Below the pieces are notes generated by a model. The model did not search any database and was not told the origin of the DNA. It saw nothing but the letters and a program-made list of their open reading frames with translations. A DNA stretch of 64,000 bases, from contig NZ_BLIV01000003.1 of assembly GCF_009811755.1 (NCBI RefSeq), positions 62,001 through 126,000 of the forward strand, read 5' to 3'. Position numbers and translations under genes: made by a program. Below, piece by piece: positions 41,564 to 49,761 of the stretch. The DNA comes from Roseobacter cerasinus (GTDB lineage: Bacteria; Pseudomonadota; Alphaproteobacteria; Rhodobacterales; Rhodobacteraceae). Numbering within the stretch: position 1 is the stretch's first letter; every line of letters begins with the position of its first letter.

Positions 41564-42622
41564 ATGACAGGCGTGACACTGAACCAGGCCATCAAACGCT
41601 ACGGCGATGTGCAGGTGATCCACGGGATCGACCTGCAGATCGAGGACGGCGAGTTCTGCGTCTTTGTGGGCCCCTCGGGCTGCGGCAAGTCCACGCTTTT
41701 GCGGATGATCGCGGGGCTGGAGGAAACCAGTGACGGCAAGATCGCCATTGGCCCCCGCGACGTGACGCGCATGGACCCGTCCGAGCGCGGGGTGGCGATG
41801 GTGTTCCAGACCTACGCGCTCTACCCGCATATGTCGGTCAAGGACAACATGGGCTTCGGGCTCAAGATGAACGGCGTGCCCAAGGGTGAGATTGACGAGA
41901 AGGTGCAAAAGGCCTCCGACATTCTCAAGCTGGATCAATACCTTGACCGTAAGCCCAAGGCGCTTTCCGGTGGGCAACGCCAGCGGGTCGCCATTGGCCG
42001 CGCCATCGTGCGGGGCCCCGAAGTCTTCCTCTTTGACGAACCCCTGTCGAACCTAGACGCCGAGCTGCGTGTCGAGATGCGGGTGGAGATCGCCCGGCTG
42101 CACAAGGAAATCGGCGCCACGATGATCTATGTGACCCACGATCAGGTCGAGGCGATGACGCTGGCCGACAAGATCGTGGTGCTGCGTCTTGGCAATATCG
42201 AGCAAGTGGGCGCGCCGCTGGAGCTTTACCGCGACCCGGACAACAAGTTCGTGGCCGGTTTCATCGGCTCGCCCGCGATGAATTTTCTCAATGGCACCGT
42301 GGTCGAGGATGGGATCGACGTTCCCGGGCTGGGCCGCACTGTGGCTGTTGATGCCACGCTGCCCGCTATTGGTACGCCTGTCGTCTTCGGCATCCGGCCC
42401 GAGCATATCGACGTGCAGATGGGGCAGGGTGCGTTGAAGGCGGAGTTGTCCGAGGCGCTTGGTGGGGTGAGCTACCTGCACCTCGACACGCCGACAGGTG
42501 AGCGGATCATCGTCGAAGAACGCGGCGACGAGCGGGCGAGTGAAGGTGACACGGTCGACATCACGTTCGAGACGCGGCGTGGCTACGTATTTGACGCCAA
42601 GACGGAGCAGCGCATCCGGTAA
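41564..42622 (+). CDS. Sugar ABC transporter ATP-binding protein (UgpC/MalK type)
   Basis: This 352-residue ATPase has Walker A GPSGCGKST (about residues 37-45), Q-loop VFQTYALYPHM, signature LSGGQRQRV, Walker B VFLFDEPLSNLD and switch THDQ. A C-terminal OB/TOBE regulatory domain typical of CUT1 ATPases follows from about residue 240 (FGIRPEHI). It should energise the permeases at 36932 and 38215, which lie on the other strand; no other ATPase gene is near them. It is co-transcribed with the IclR gene. Confidence 0.93.
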   Translation: MTGVTLNQAIKRYGDVQVIHGIDLQIEDGEFCVFVGPSGCGKSTLLRMIAGLEETSDGKIAIGPRDVTRMDPSERGVAMVFQTYALYPHMSVKDNMGFGLKMNGVPKGEIDEKVQKASDILKLDQYLDRKPKALSGGQRQRVAIGRAIVRGPEVFLFDEPLSNLDAELRVEMRVEIARLHKEIGATMIYVTHDQVEAMTLADKIVVLRLGNIEQVGAPLELYRDPDNKFVAGFIGSPAMNFLNGTVVEDGIDVPGLGRTVAVDATLPAIGTPVVFGIRPEHIDVQMGQGALKAELSEALGGVSYLHLDTPTGERIIVEERGDERASEGDTVDITFETRRGYVFDAKTEQRIR

Positions 42623-42658
42623 ATCAGTCGACTGCCACAAAGTAGCTCTGGACGGAGG

Positions 42659-43411
42659 CTATTTGCGCAACGCAGGCAGACCCACGCCTGTCGCCTCGAA
42701 CCCGCCGTCTGCGGCGAGGATTTGCCCGGTGATGTACGAGGCCTCGGCACTGCACAGAAAGGCGATGGCGGCGGCGACTTCATCTTCGGTGCCGTAGCGG
42801 TTGAGCGGGATCGCATCGTGATAGGCGTCGATGATGTCCTGTGTATGCACCGCCATCGCCAGTTTTGTACGCACCGGGCCGGGGCAGACGCAGTTGGCGC
42901 GGATGCCGTGCTCGCCCAGTTCCGCCGCCTGTTGCTTGGTGAGGTGGATCACGGCGGCCTTTGAGGTGCCATAGGCCACCCGCAGTGTGGAGGCGCGCAG
43001 CCCTGAGATTGAGGCGATATTGACGATGGCCCCACGGCTCTTTTTCAGGGCGGGCAGGGCGGCCTGGCTCATCAGGAACACACCATCGAGATTGGTGGCC
43101 ATCACGCGGCGCCAACGGTCGAAATCTGTCTCTGAGATGGGGCCAAAGTCTGCGATGCCCGCATTGTTGACCAGCGCATCGAGCTGTCCGAATTGATCTG
43201 TTAAATCGCGGAGCAGCTGGGCAACGGCCACGGGGTCAGAGACATCGCAGGCAAAGCTGTGGGCGTCGGGCACAACCTGGGCCGCGTCGGCCAGCGCAGG
43301 GGCGTCCCTATCAACCATGGCGACGGCCCAACCCCGATCGCTGAGTATCTTTGCGGTCGCCAGCCCAATCCCGCGGGCCGCACCTGTGATCAATGCGCAT
43401 TTTCTATCCAT
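42659..43411 (-). CDS. SDR-family oxidoreductase
   Basis: This 250-residue classical short-chain dehydrogenase has TGAARGIG (residues 10-17), NNAG, catalytic Ser in NIASISG, Y-GTS-K (VAYGTSKAAV) and CPGPVRT. The catalytic tetrad is complete, unlike the one at 34049. An Asp after the second strand (MVDRD) suggests NAD over NADP. The substrate is unknown. Its position at the border of the galactoside locus suggests a sugar or polyol dehydrogenase, possibly the real galactose or an alternative sugar dehydrogenase. It converges on the ATPase gene with a 36-nt gap that shows no terminator. Confidence 0.82.
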   Translation of the reverse strand: MDRKCALITGAARGIGLATAKILSDRGWAVAMVDRDAPALADAAQVVPDAHSFACDVSDPVAVAQLLRDLTDQFGQLDALVNNAGIADFGPISETDFDRWRRVMATNLDGVFLMSQAALPALKKSRGAIVNIASISGLRASTLRVAYGTSKAAVIHLTKQQAAELGEHGIRANCVCPGPVRTKLAMAVHTQDIIDAYHDAIPLNRYGTEDEVAAAIAFLCSAEASYITGQILAADGGFEATGVGLPALRK

Positions 43412-43494
43412 GCGCCTTTGCTATGCGCAGACGGTGTGTTGTGCAATCAAATCCCCGGCGCGATCAGGGGGTGCGTCGCACCGCGCGCCACGAC

Positions 43495-43531
43495 AAAAAA
43501 GAAGGGTCCGCGGGGGGATTGCGGACCCTTC
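43495..43531 (-). terminator. Rho-independent terminator for the PhoX-type gene
   Basis: GAAGGGTCCGC (43501-43511) pairs exactly with GCGGACCCTTC (43521-43531). Read on the minus strand the stem is followed by TTTTTT (43495-43500). This ends the phosphatase transcript about 75-110 nt after its stop codon. Confidence 0.8.
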
Positions 43532-43563
43532 TGCGCATTGAAAATAGCTTTAACAAACAGAGT

Positions 43564-43598
43564 CCAGGCGCCGGGGCCATCGAGGCCCCGGCGCCTGG
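43564..43598 (-). terminator. First hairpin downstream of the PhoX-type gene
   Basis: Bases 43564-43578 and 43584-43598 are perfect 15-bp reverse complements around an ATCGA loop, 8 nt after the phosphatase stop. It lacks a clean T-run and precedes the T-tailed terminator at 43495-43531, so it looks like a stabilising or tandem structure. The gap 43412-43605 otherwise shows no gene. Confidence 0.55.
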
Positions 43599-43605
43599 TG
43601 GGCGC

Positions 43606-45636
43606 CTAGATGGCGATCTTGCCGCCTCCTTGCTTGGTGACCACCACCACAGATGGGCGCGGTGGCATGGCGGGGTCAAAGTCGGGCCAGCGGGTCGCTG
43701 GGTCTTCAAAGGTCGAATTGCGCTCGAAGCCCTTGAAGTCCTTGGTGCCATCCGTGCCGGGGTGTTGTACGGCGAGGAACAGGGTCTCGCCGCTGTCGTG
43801 GAAGTAGGGGCCGCAGAGCTCCCCGCCCACAGGGCAGCGGAAGAAGAGCTTGGAGTGCCCGCGCAGCTCGCCGTCCGTTTCCAGCGCATAGAGACCGTCG
43901 GATTTGCCGGTCTTGCCCCAGCCGGAGCCCTGATCGGTCGAGATCCAGAGGCGTCCATCCGCGTCCATCGCGGCGTTATCGGGCGAGCCGAACCAGCCGT
44001 TCTCGGAGGTTTCCGGGTTCCACTGGGCGCCGACCTCTTCGATGGTCGGATCACCACATTTCACCAGGATCGACCAGGTGCCTTTGGTGGCTGCGTGGTC
44101 TTCGCCGTCTTCCTTGATCTCGATGATGTGACCAAAGGAGCTTTCGGGACGCGGGTTCGCCGCGTTCACCTGCTCGGCAGTCCGACGGGTGTTGTTGGTC
44201 AGCATCAGGTAGGCTGTGCCGTTCGGACCGGGCTGTGCGTCTTCCGGGCGGTCCATCGGTGTGGCACCCAGCAGGTCGGCAGCGATACGCGTGTCGATCA
44301 TCACATCGCCCTGGTCGTTGAAGCCGTTCTCTGCGGTCAACGGGCCTTCCCCATGCACCAGTGGCAGCCAGTTGACCACGCCATCCTCCTCAAACCGCGC
44401 CACATAGAGCGTGCCGTCGGAGAAGAGCGAGGAGCCGAAGACAGCTGTCTCATCGGTGATCTTACCGCCCGAGACATATTTGTACTGGTAGTCAAAGCGG
44501 TTGTCGTCGCCGGAATAGATGACCAGCTTGCCCTCCTTCGACACGGTGGTTTCCGCGCCTTCGTGGCGGAAGCGGCCCAGAGCGGTGTGCTTGATCGGTT
44601 TCGCATCGGGATTGCGCGGGTCCACTTCGACAATCCAGCCGTATTTGTTCGGCATATTTGGCTCTTTGTCGATGTTGAACCGGTCGTAGTACTTGCCCCA
44701 GGCGTACCAGCCGCCGGGCACGCCGTAGCGCTTCATCTGCGCCGCTTCGGCCTGGCCAGAGATGTCGGGTTTGCCGTCCGCGTCGACCTCGTCAGTCCAG
44801 AAGTAGCCGTGGAAGTTCTCTTCCGCCATCAGGTAGGTGCCCCAGGGCGTCATGCCGCCAGCGCAGTTGTTGATCGTACCGATCACGGCGAGCCCGGACG
44901 CATCGTCATTGGTCTTCATCCGGTCGTGACCGGCGGCAGGGCCATCCAGCACCATTTCGGTGTCGAAGGGGGTGATGCGGCGGTTGTATTGGCTGTCGCG
45001 CACCAGCGCCCATTTGCCGTCCGCGCCTTGTGCGATTTCCACGACAGAGCCACCATGCGCGGCCATCTCGATGTCCACCAGCTCCTTGGTCATGCCTTTG
45101 AAGCCGTCGCGGTCCTGACGGCCGAGGCCGGGGAACATGACTTCCTCGTTGGTGTACTCGTGGTTCACGCAAAGCAGACCACGGGTGCCCTCGTCGTTCA
45201 GCGCGGTGAAGCCCACATAGTCGTTGTTATAGCCAAACTGCTTGAGCTGCGCCTCGACAGTCTGGTTCATCACGTCGAATTCAGGTGCATCAGCGGTGAT
45301 CGGGTCGCCCCAGCGCAGCAGGATGTCGGCGTTGTAGCCTTCGGCGATGTGGTGCTTTTCGTCATTGCCCCACGACAGTTCGTCAAAGGTATAGCGGCTG
45401 GCGCCTGCTGCAGCCGCAGCCTGTTTGGGCGCGATCATCGCGGACGTTCCGAAGAGCGCGGTGGTGGCTGTCACACCCAACATGCCTTTCAGCATGTCGC
45501 GGCGGCCATAGCGGCTGTTGATCACGTCGCCAATGGTCCGGCTCAGGTTCGGGTTTGTCGGGATGTCGTCGAAGGCCTCAAAGGCTTCGGCCTTGTTGCC
45601 GTGTTCCGGGTCGTTGATGATCGCTTTACGGTCCAT
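43606..45636 (-). CDS. PhoX-family alkaline phosphatase-like protein (DUF839)
   Basis: This 676-residue protein belongs to the PhoX/DUF839 family of calcium-dependent secreted phosphatases. An internal twin-arginine signal GRRDMLKG (about residues 44-51) with a hydrophobic stretch and a cleavage-like APKQAAAA indicates Tat export. VNHEYTNEE, NNCAGGMTPWGTYL and EVDPRNPDAKPIKHTALGRF are typical of the family's metal-binding propeller. PhoX enzymes release phosphate from organic phosphoesters and are usually phosphate-starvation induced. A possible Pho box lies upstream (45721-45738). Confidence 0.85.
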   Translation of the reverse strand: MDRKAIINDPEHGNKAEAFEAFDDIPTNPNLSRTIGDVINSRYGRRDMLKGMLGVTATTALFGTSAMIAPKQAAAAAGASRYTFDELSWGNDEKHHIAEGYNADILLRWGDPITADAPEFDVMNQTVEAQLKQFGYNNDYVGFTALNDEGTRGLLCVNHEYTNEEVMFPGLGRQDRDGFKGMTKELVDIEMAAHGGSVVEIAQGADGKWALVRDSQYNRRITPFDTEMVLDGPAAGHDRMKTNDDASGLAVIGTINNCAGGMTPWGTYLMAEENFHGYFWTDEVDADGKPDISGQAEAAQMKRYGVPGGWYAWGKYYDRFNIDKEPNMPNKYGWIVEVDPRNPDAKPIKHTALGRFRHEGAETTVSKEGKLVIYSGDDNRFDYQYKYVSGGKITDETAVFGSSLFSDGTLYVARFEEDGVVNWLPLVHGEGPLTAENGFNDQGDVMIDTRIAADLLGATPMDRPEDAQPGPNGTAYLMLTNNTRRTAEQVNAANPRPESSFGHIIEIKEDGEDHAATKGTWSILVKCGDPTIEEVGAQWNPETSENGWFGSPDNAAMDADGRLWISTDQGSGWGKTGKSDGLYALETDGELRGHSKLFFRCPVGGELCGPYFHDSGETLFLAVQHPGTDGTKDFKGFERNSTFEDPATRWPDFDPAMPPRPSVVVVTKQGGGKIAI

Positions 45637-45669
45637 GTGCTTCCTCTGTCGGTGGCGTTCATTAGGGGC

Positions 45670-45690
45670 GCGGCACCGAATCCGTGCCGC
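45670..45690 (-). repeat. Inverted repeat in the PhoX-type gene leader
   Basis: GCGGCAC and GTGCCGC pair around a 7-nt loop, extendable by one C-G pair, about 35-55 nt upstream of the start codon. It would form a hairpin in the 5-prime leader. No function is assigned. Confidence 0.35.
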
Positions 45691-45720
45691 GTGAGTTCTC
45701 GCTTGATCTGCCCGGCGCTT

Positions 45721-45738
45721 GTAACGCCCTTATGACGG
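45721..45738 (-). promoter_or_regulatory. Possible Pho box upstream of the PhoX-type gene
   Basis: Read on the minus strand, CCGTCAT-AAGG-GCGTTAC resembles the PhoB box CTGTCAT-n4-CTGTCAT: the first half matches 6 of 7 and the second only about 3 of 7. It lies about 85 nt before the start codon. The family fits phosphate control, but the site is weak. Confidence 0.3.
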
Positions 45739-45793
45739 ATCACTGCTGTTTTTGGAGGCCCCGCGAAAGAGTAACAGCAACCTGCGCGCGAAA

Positions 45794-46999
45794 TCAACTG
45801 AGGCGGGAAAGCAAGGTCGGGATCTTCTTTTTGAACGGGAAGAACCCTTTGGTGGCATGGGGCCAGGCGGCGCTGTCGTAGCTGCGGCGTATCTGGTGCA
45901 GGGGTGGCACGTCTGGCCGGTCCATGAGGTCGGTCAGGAGATCCGCAGTGGGGCCCACGGGGGCATAGGCTGTCACAATCTGATCCAGGTCTGCTGACCG
46001 GGCCCAGTCACAGATTTGCGATGCGGTTGTGAGATCTGGTGTGACCTCGCCCAATCGCTGCCCCCAGCGGGCGGCGGCCTCTTGCAAAGCCGTGTTTCGG
46101 AACTCTGCCACATGTGGTGTGGCGGTCAGCGGGCTGGCCGCGCCCGGGTCCATCATCAAACCGGTGGCTGCGATGTCGATGCCGTCTACCACAAAGCCGG
46201 GGCTGAGGTCTTCCGGGTGCAACAGCAGCCCGGTGCGCTTGTCCGACGCTGGCCGTGTTTGTTGCGGCAGGATGCGGGGGGCGGGGGGCGCCTGGCCGGG
46301 CATGGCTGCGCCATGCCCGGCCAGGCGCCCTGGCGCTCCGAACCGACCTTCGGTGTATTTGGCGATGTTGTCTGCACGCGCGAGATAGGTTTTGCCGACC
46401 GTCTGGATGCCAGCCACCCAGCGCCAGCTGAGCGTGTTCGATGCGGGGTCGCCATCGAGAAGGTGGCGCAGGAAGAAATCCGCGCCAAGTTCCCAGGGCA
46501 AGTCCAGTGTGAAGATCCAGATGGAGGCAAACCACATGCGGGCGTGGTTGTGCAAATAGCCCGTCGTCACCAGCTCTTCTGCCCAGGCATCGAAACAGTC
46601 GATGCCTGTCTGACCCTGGCACGCCTCTTCCCAGCGGGTACGGAGCCCGGATTGCGTTTGCACAGCGTTCCAGTGCCGCAACAGATCGTGCCGGTATTGT
46701 TGCCAGACGCCGGGCCGCAGCTCGAGCCAGCCTTTCCAGTAGGTGCGCCAGAAGACCTCCTGGATGAATTTCTCGGCAGCCTGCACTGAATGGCGACCGA
46801 GCACGGCCTGCAAGACCTCTTCTTCAGTGATCAGCCGACAGCGCAGATAAGGGGAGAGCATCGATACCCCGTGGTGCTGGCCTGGGCCAAGATCATAGTT
46901 GCGCCGTGCGGCGTAGTCGCGCCCGGCGCGGGGCAGGAAGGCCGTCAGTTTTTCCAAAGCGGCGGTGCGGGTCGGCGGGAAGGTCTTTAGCGCTGTCAT
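45794..46999 (-). CDS. Cryptochrome/photolyase-family FAD-binding protein with atypical domain order
   Basis: This protein has 401 residues from ATG 46999. Residues about 1-220 match the helical FAD-binding domain of photolyases/cryptochromes (SMLSPYLRCRLI, FIQEVFWRTYWKGWLE, GYLHNHARMWFASIWIF, LLDGDPASNTLSWRWVAG). No antenna Rossmann domain precedes it. Instead the C-terminal ~145 residues (from LLLHPEDLSP to the end) look like an alpha/beta domain, so the order appears swapped. DNA-repair or photoreceptor function is inferred only from the FAD domain. A 45-bp perfect palindrome encodes residues about 224-239 in the linker. The frame extends upstream to 47131, but ATG 46999 gives the compact family N-terminus. 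Confidence 0.8.
   Translation of the reverse strand: MTALKTFPPTRTAALEKLTAFLPRAGRDYAARRNYDLGPGQHHGVSMLSPYLRCRLITEEEVLQAVLGRHSVQAAEKFIQEVFWRTYWKGWLELRPGVWQQYRHDLLRHWNAVQTQSGLRTRWEEACQGQTGIDCFDAWAEELVTTGYLHNHARMWFASIWIFTLDLPWELGADFFLRHLLDGDPASNTLSWRWVAGIQTVGKTYLARADNIAKYTEGRFGAPGRLAGHGAAMPGQAPPAPRILPQQTRPASDKRTGLLLHPEDLSPGFVVDGIDIAATGLMMDPGAASPLTATPHVAEFRNTALQEAAARWGQRLGEVTPDLTTASQICDWARSADLDQIVTAYAPVGPTADLLTDLMDRPDVPPLHQIRRSYDSAAWPHATKGFFPFKKKIPTLLSRLS
46285..46329. repeat. Perfect 21-bp-arm palindrome inside a coding sequence
   Basis: Bases 46285-46305 and 46309-46329 are exact reverse complements with a TGC loop. It is in frame in the photolyase-family gene and encodes Gly/Ala/Pro-rich residues about 224-239 in the linker between its two domains. 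Its size and 3-nt loop resemble the intergenic palindrome at 39209-39259, and both have CGGGGGGCGC at their left side. Confidence 0.85.
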
Positions 47000-47148
47000 C
47001 CCGGCGCATCTAGCTGGAGAGAACCCGGGATCAATCCCTCCCGCCCAGATGGAATCCGCCTCTTGCAGCCCCCCGGCGCCAGCACTAAGCTTTGCGTAAC
47101 CGTTCGTCGGGTATGGTCCCGCGAACACCAACTGACAGGCAATCCCAC

Positions 47149-47778
47149 ATGAACGATCCTATCGACACCTATATGAATACGCTTGTGCCCATGGTGGTGG
47201 AGCAGACGAGCCGGGGCGAGCGCGCCTATGACATTTTCTCGCGCCTTTTGAAGGAGCGGATCATCTTCCTCTCCGGTCCGGTGCATGACGGGATGTCGTC
47301 GCTGATCGTGGCACAGCTGCTGCATCTTGAGGCGGAAAACCCGTCGAAGGAAATCAGCATGTACATCAATAGCCCTGGCGGCGTGGTGACCTCGGGCCTC
47401 TCGATCTACGACACGATGCAGTACATCAAACCCAAGGTTTCCACGCTGGTCATTGGGCAGGCAGCCTCCATGGGATCGCTGCTTTTGACAGCAGGTGAGG
47501 CGGGCATGCGGTTTTCGCTGCCGAACTCCCGCGTGATGGTGCACCAGCCCTCGGGCGGCTATCAGGGTCAGGCCACGGACATCATGATCCATGCGCAGGA
47601 GACCCAGAAGCTCAAGACGCGGTTGAACGAGATCTACGTCAAGCACACCGGCCAAACCCTTAAAAAGGTTGAGGAAGCACTGGAGCGGGACAATTTCATG
47701 TCGCCAGAAGATGCCAAGGATTGGGGCCTGATCGATGAGATCGTGGAGAACCGTGCCAAGGGAGATGAAGAGAGCTAA
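47149..47778 (+). CDS. clpP: ATP-dependent Clp protease proteolytic subunit
   Basis: This 209-residue serine protease forms a tetradecameric chamber fed by ClpX or ClpA. The catalytic triad is S107 (GQAASMGS), H132 ([12 protein letters not shown]) and D181 (ERDNFMSP). The frame reaches back to 47092, but ATG 47149 gives the canonical short propeptide region. It is divergent from the photolyase-family gene across 149 nt with no obvious promoter match. clpX follows after 144 nt with its own likely promoter. Confidence 0.96.
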   Translation: MNDPIDTYMNTLVPMVVEQTSRGERAYDIFSRLLKERIIFLSGPVHDGMSSLIVAQLLHLEAENPSKEISMYINSPGGVVTSGLSIYDTMQYIKPKVSTLVIGQAASMGSLLLTAGEAGMRFSLPNSRVMVHQPSGGYQGQATDIMIHAQETQKLKTRLNEIYVKHTGQTLKKVEEALERDNFMSPEDAKDWGLIDEIVENRAKGDEES

Positions 47779-47826
47779 ACAGGGCAGCGGACCGCACGAG
47801 CAGTTTACCAATTAGCGATTGTGGAC

Positions 47827-47855
47827 CTGCCAACGCTATCCTAAGCTGCCATAAT
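47827..47855 (+). promoter_or_regulatory. Probable sigma-70 promoter of clpX
   Basis: CTGCCA (47827-47832), a 17-nt spacer and CATAAT (47850-47855) match the consensus 4/6 and 5/6. It lies about 68 nt before the clpX ATG in the clpP-clpX gap. Confidence 0.4.
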
Positions 47856-47922
47856 AGCAAGTATCGGGAGCGGGTCGCAGCACAGGCCGCCCCATCACAC
47901 GAGAAGACCTGAAAGGGTTGAC

Positions 47923-49188
47923 ATGGCGACGAATACGACGGGCGACAGCAAAAACACCCTCTATTGCAGCTTTTGTGGCAAGAGCCAGCATGAGGTGCGC
48001 AAGCTGATCGCGGGCCCGACGGTGTTCATCTGTGACGAGTGTGTCGAGCTCTGCATGGATATCATCCGCGAGGAAACGAAGGCGTCGGGGCTCAAGGCGA
48101 CCGATGGGGTGCCAACGCCCAAGGACATCTGCGAGGTCCTCGATGACTATGTGATCGGGCAGGCGATGGCCAAGAGAGTGCTCTCGGTCGCGGTGCACAA
48201 TCACTATAAACGTCTGAACCACGCGCAGAAGGGCGGCGACATTGAATTGGCGAAGTCGAACATTCTGCTGATTGGTCCAACTGGGTGCGGCAAGACGCTG
48301 CTGGCGCAGACTCTGGCGCGTATTCTGGATGTGCCGTTTACGATGGCGGATGCGACGACGCTCACTGAGGCGGGTTATGTGGGGGAGGATGTGGAAAACA
48401 TCATCCTCAAGCTGCTGCAGGCCTCAGAGTATAATGTGGAGCGCGCGCAGCGCGGCATTGTCTATATCGACGAGGTCGACAAGATCACCCGCAAGTCCGA
48501 GAATCCTTCGATCACCCGCGATGTGTCGGGTGAGGGGGTGCAGCAGGCTTTGCTGAAGCTGATGGAGGGCACGGTCGCCTCGGTGCCGCCACAGGGCGGG
48601 CGCAAGCATCCGCAGCAGGAATTTCTGCAGGTGGACACCACGAACATCCTGTTCATTTGCGGTGGAGCCTTCGCGGGCCTCGACAAGATCATCGCGCAGC
48701 GCGGCAAAGGCTCCGCCATGGGCTTTGGCGCGGATGTCCGCGATGAGGATGAGCGCGGCGTGGGCGAGATCTTCACCGATCTGGAGCCGGAAGACCTGCT
48801 GAAATTTGGTCTGATCCCGGAATTTGTCGGTCGTTTGCCGGTTCTGGCAACGCTGGAGGATCTGGATGAGGATGCGCTGGTCACGATCCTGACCCAGCCG
48901 AAGAACGCGCTGGTGAAGCAGTATCAGCGGCTCTTTGAGCTGGAAGACACGCAGCTGACCTTCACGGATGATGCGCTCTCTGCGATTGCCAAACGGGCAA
49001 TTGAACGCAAAACCGGTGCGCGGGGCCTGCGGTCTATCCTCGAAGATATTCTGCTGGATACGATGTTCGACCTGCCGGGATTGGATAGTGTGACCGAGGT
49101 TGTGGTGAATGAGGAGGCGGTGAACTCTGACTCAGCACCTTTGATGATCCACGCAGACGCGGAGAAGGAACCAGCCAGCGCAAGCTAG
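47923..49188 (+). CDS. clpX: ATP-dependent Clp protease ATP-binding subunit ClpX
   Basis: This 421-residue AAA+ unfoldase recognises, unfolds and feeds substrates to ClpP. The N-terminal zinc-binding domain has C15, C18, C37 and C40. Walker A is GPTGCGKT (118-125) and Walker B is [10 protein letters not shown]. The pore and sensor motifs [14 protein letters not shown] and [11 protein letters not shown] (IGF-like ClpP contact lies just before) follow. In alphaproteobacteria ClpXP degrades cell-cycle regulators such as CtrA; whether it does so here is inference. A T-tailed terminator follows. Confidence 0.97.
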   Translation: MATNTTGDSKNTLYCSFCGKSQHEVRKLIAGPTVFICDECVELCMDIIREETKASGLKATDGVPTPKDICEVLDDYVIGQAMAKRVLSVAVHNHYKRLNHAQKGGDIELAKSNILLIGPTGCGKTLLAQTLARILDVPFTMADATTLTEAGYVGEDVENIILKLLQASEYNVERAQRGIVYIDEVDKITRKSENPSITRDVSGEGVQQALLKLMEGTVASVPPQGGRKHPQQEFLQVDTTNILFICGGAFAGLDKIIAQRGKGSAMGFGADVRDEDERGVGEIFTDLEPEDLLKFGLIPEFVGRLPVLATLEDLDEDALVTILTQPKNALVKQYQRLFELEDTQLTFTDDALSAIAKRAIERKTGARGLRSILEDILLDTMFDLPGLDSVTEVVVNEEAVNSDSAPLMIHADAEKEPASAS

Positions 49189-49210
49189 GCGGACCCTATA
49201 GGAGACGTGC

Positions 49211-49241
49211 AAAAAAGGCGGGCATCGAACCCGCCTTTTTT
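49211..49241 (+). terminator. Rho-independent terminator after clpX
   Basis: GGCGGG (49217-49222) pairs with CCCGCC (49230-49235) around CATCGAA. The stem is flanked by AAAAAA upstream and TTTTTT downstream (49236-49241). This is a classic intrinsic terminator 23 nt after the clpX stop, and it can work in both directions. Confidence 0.88.
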
Positions 49242-49318
49242 GCTGGGCGCTGGCGGCAACCGCAAGGGGGACATCAAAGCGCAGCGCCAAAGTGTAACGA
49301 CAGGGATTGGAGCTGAAT

Positions 49319-49687
49319 ATGAGCATTCAACGTATCTCCTCAGGTGGGGAGTTTGAACCCAAAGTGGGCTACTGCCGGGCCGTTGTGGCGAACGGCTGGG
49401 TGCATGTTGCGGGCACAGTCGGCCATGGCACCACGGCCATTGAGCAATGCCGCTCGGCCCTGGAGATCATTGGCGCCGCACTGGCTGAGGCGGGCACCGA
49501 TTTTGCTCATGTGGTGCGGGTGACCTACATGCTGCCGGACCGCGAGGAGTTTCCGGCCTGCTGGCCCATGCTACGCGAGGCCTTTGGGGACAATCCGCCT
49601 GCAGCCACGATGATCGAATGCGGTTTGATCACACCGGAAGATCGGATCGAGATCGAGGTGACCGCGGTCCTGCCCGATGCCCGGTGA
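49319..49687 (+). CDS. RidA (YjgF/YER057c) family protein, lacking the catalytic Arg
   Basis: This 122-residue RidA-fold protein starts at ATG 49319 (the frame opens 4 codons earlier). RidA deaminases need an arginine (Arg105 in E. coli, in VARLPKD). Aligning PPAATMIECGLITPEDRIEIE here places Leu at that position, so 2-aminoacrylate deaminase activity is unlikely. It therefore belongs to one of the Rid subfamilies of unknown activity. It stands alone between the clpX terminator and the NDUFA12 gene. Confidence 0.82.
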   Translation: MSIQRISSGGEFEPKVGYCRAVVANGWVHVAGTVGHGTTAIEQCRSALEIIGAALAEAGTDFAHVVRVTYMLPDREEFPACWPMLREAFGDNPPAATMIECGLITPEDRIEIEVTAVLPDAR

Positions 49688-49761
49688 AAAGCCGCGCATC
49701 AAACTGGACGTTTGCCGCGCGATCCGCCATATGTGATGCAACAGTCTGACCGGAGGTCTTC

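Noticed and set aside
29786-43411. Horizontal-transfer island
   Set aside because: Base composition and codon style look like the flanks and there is no integrase, tRNA or flanking direct repeat; at most single-gene insertion of the YjbR-like gene is suspected.
43393-45735. 780-codon open frame on + opposite the PhoX-type gene
   Set aside because: It mirrors the phosphatase gene in an antisense frame. GC-rich third positions remove stops; the product has no recognisable domain and the phosphatase is clear.
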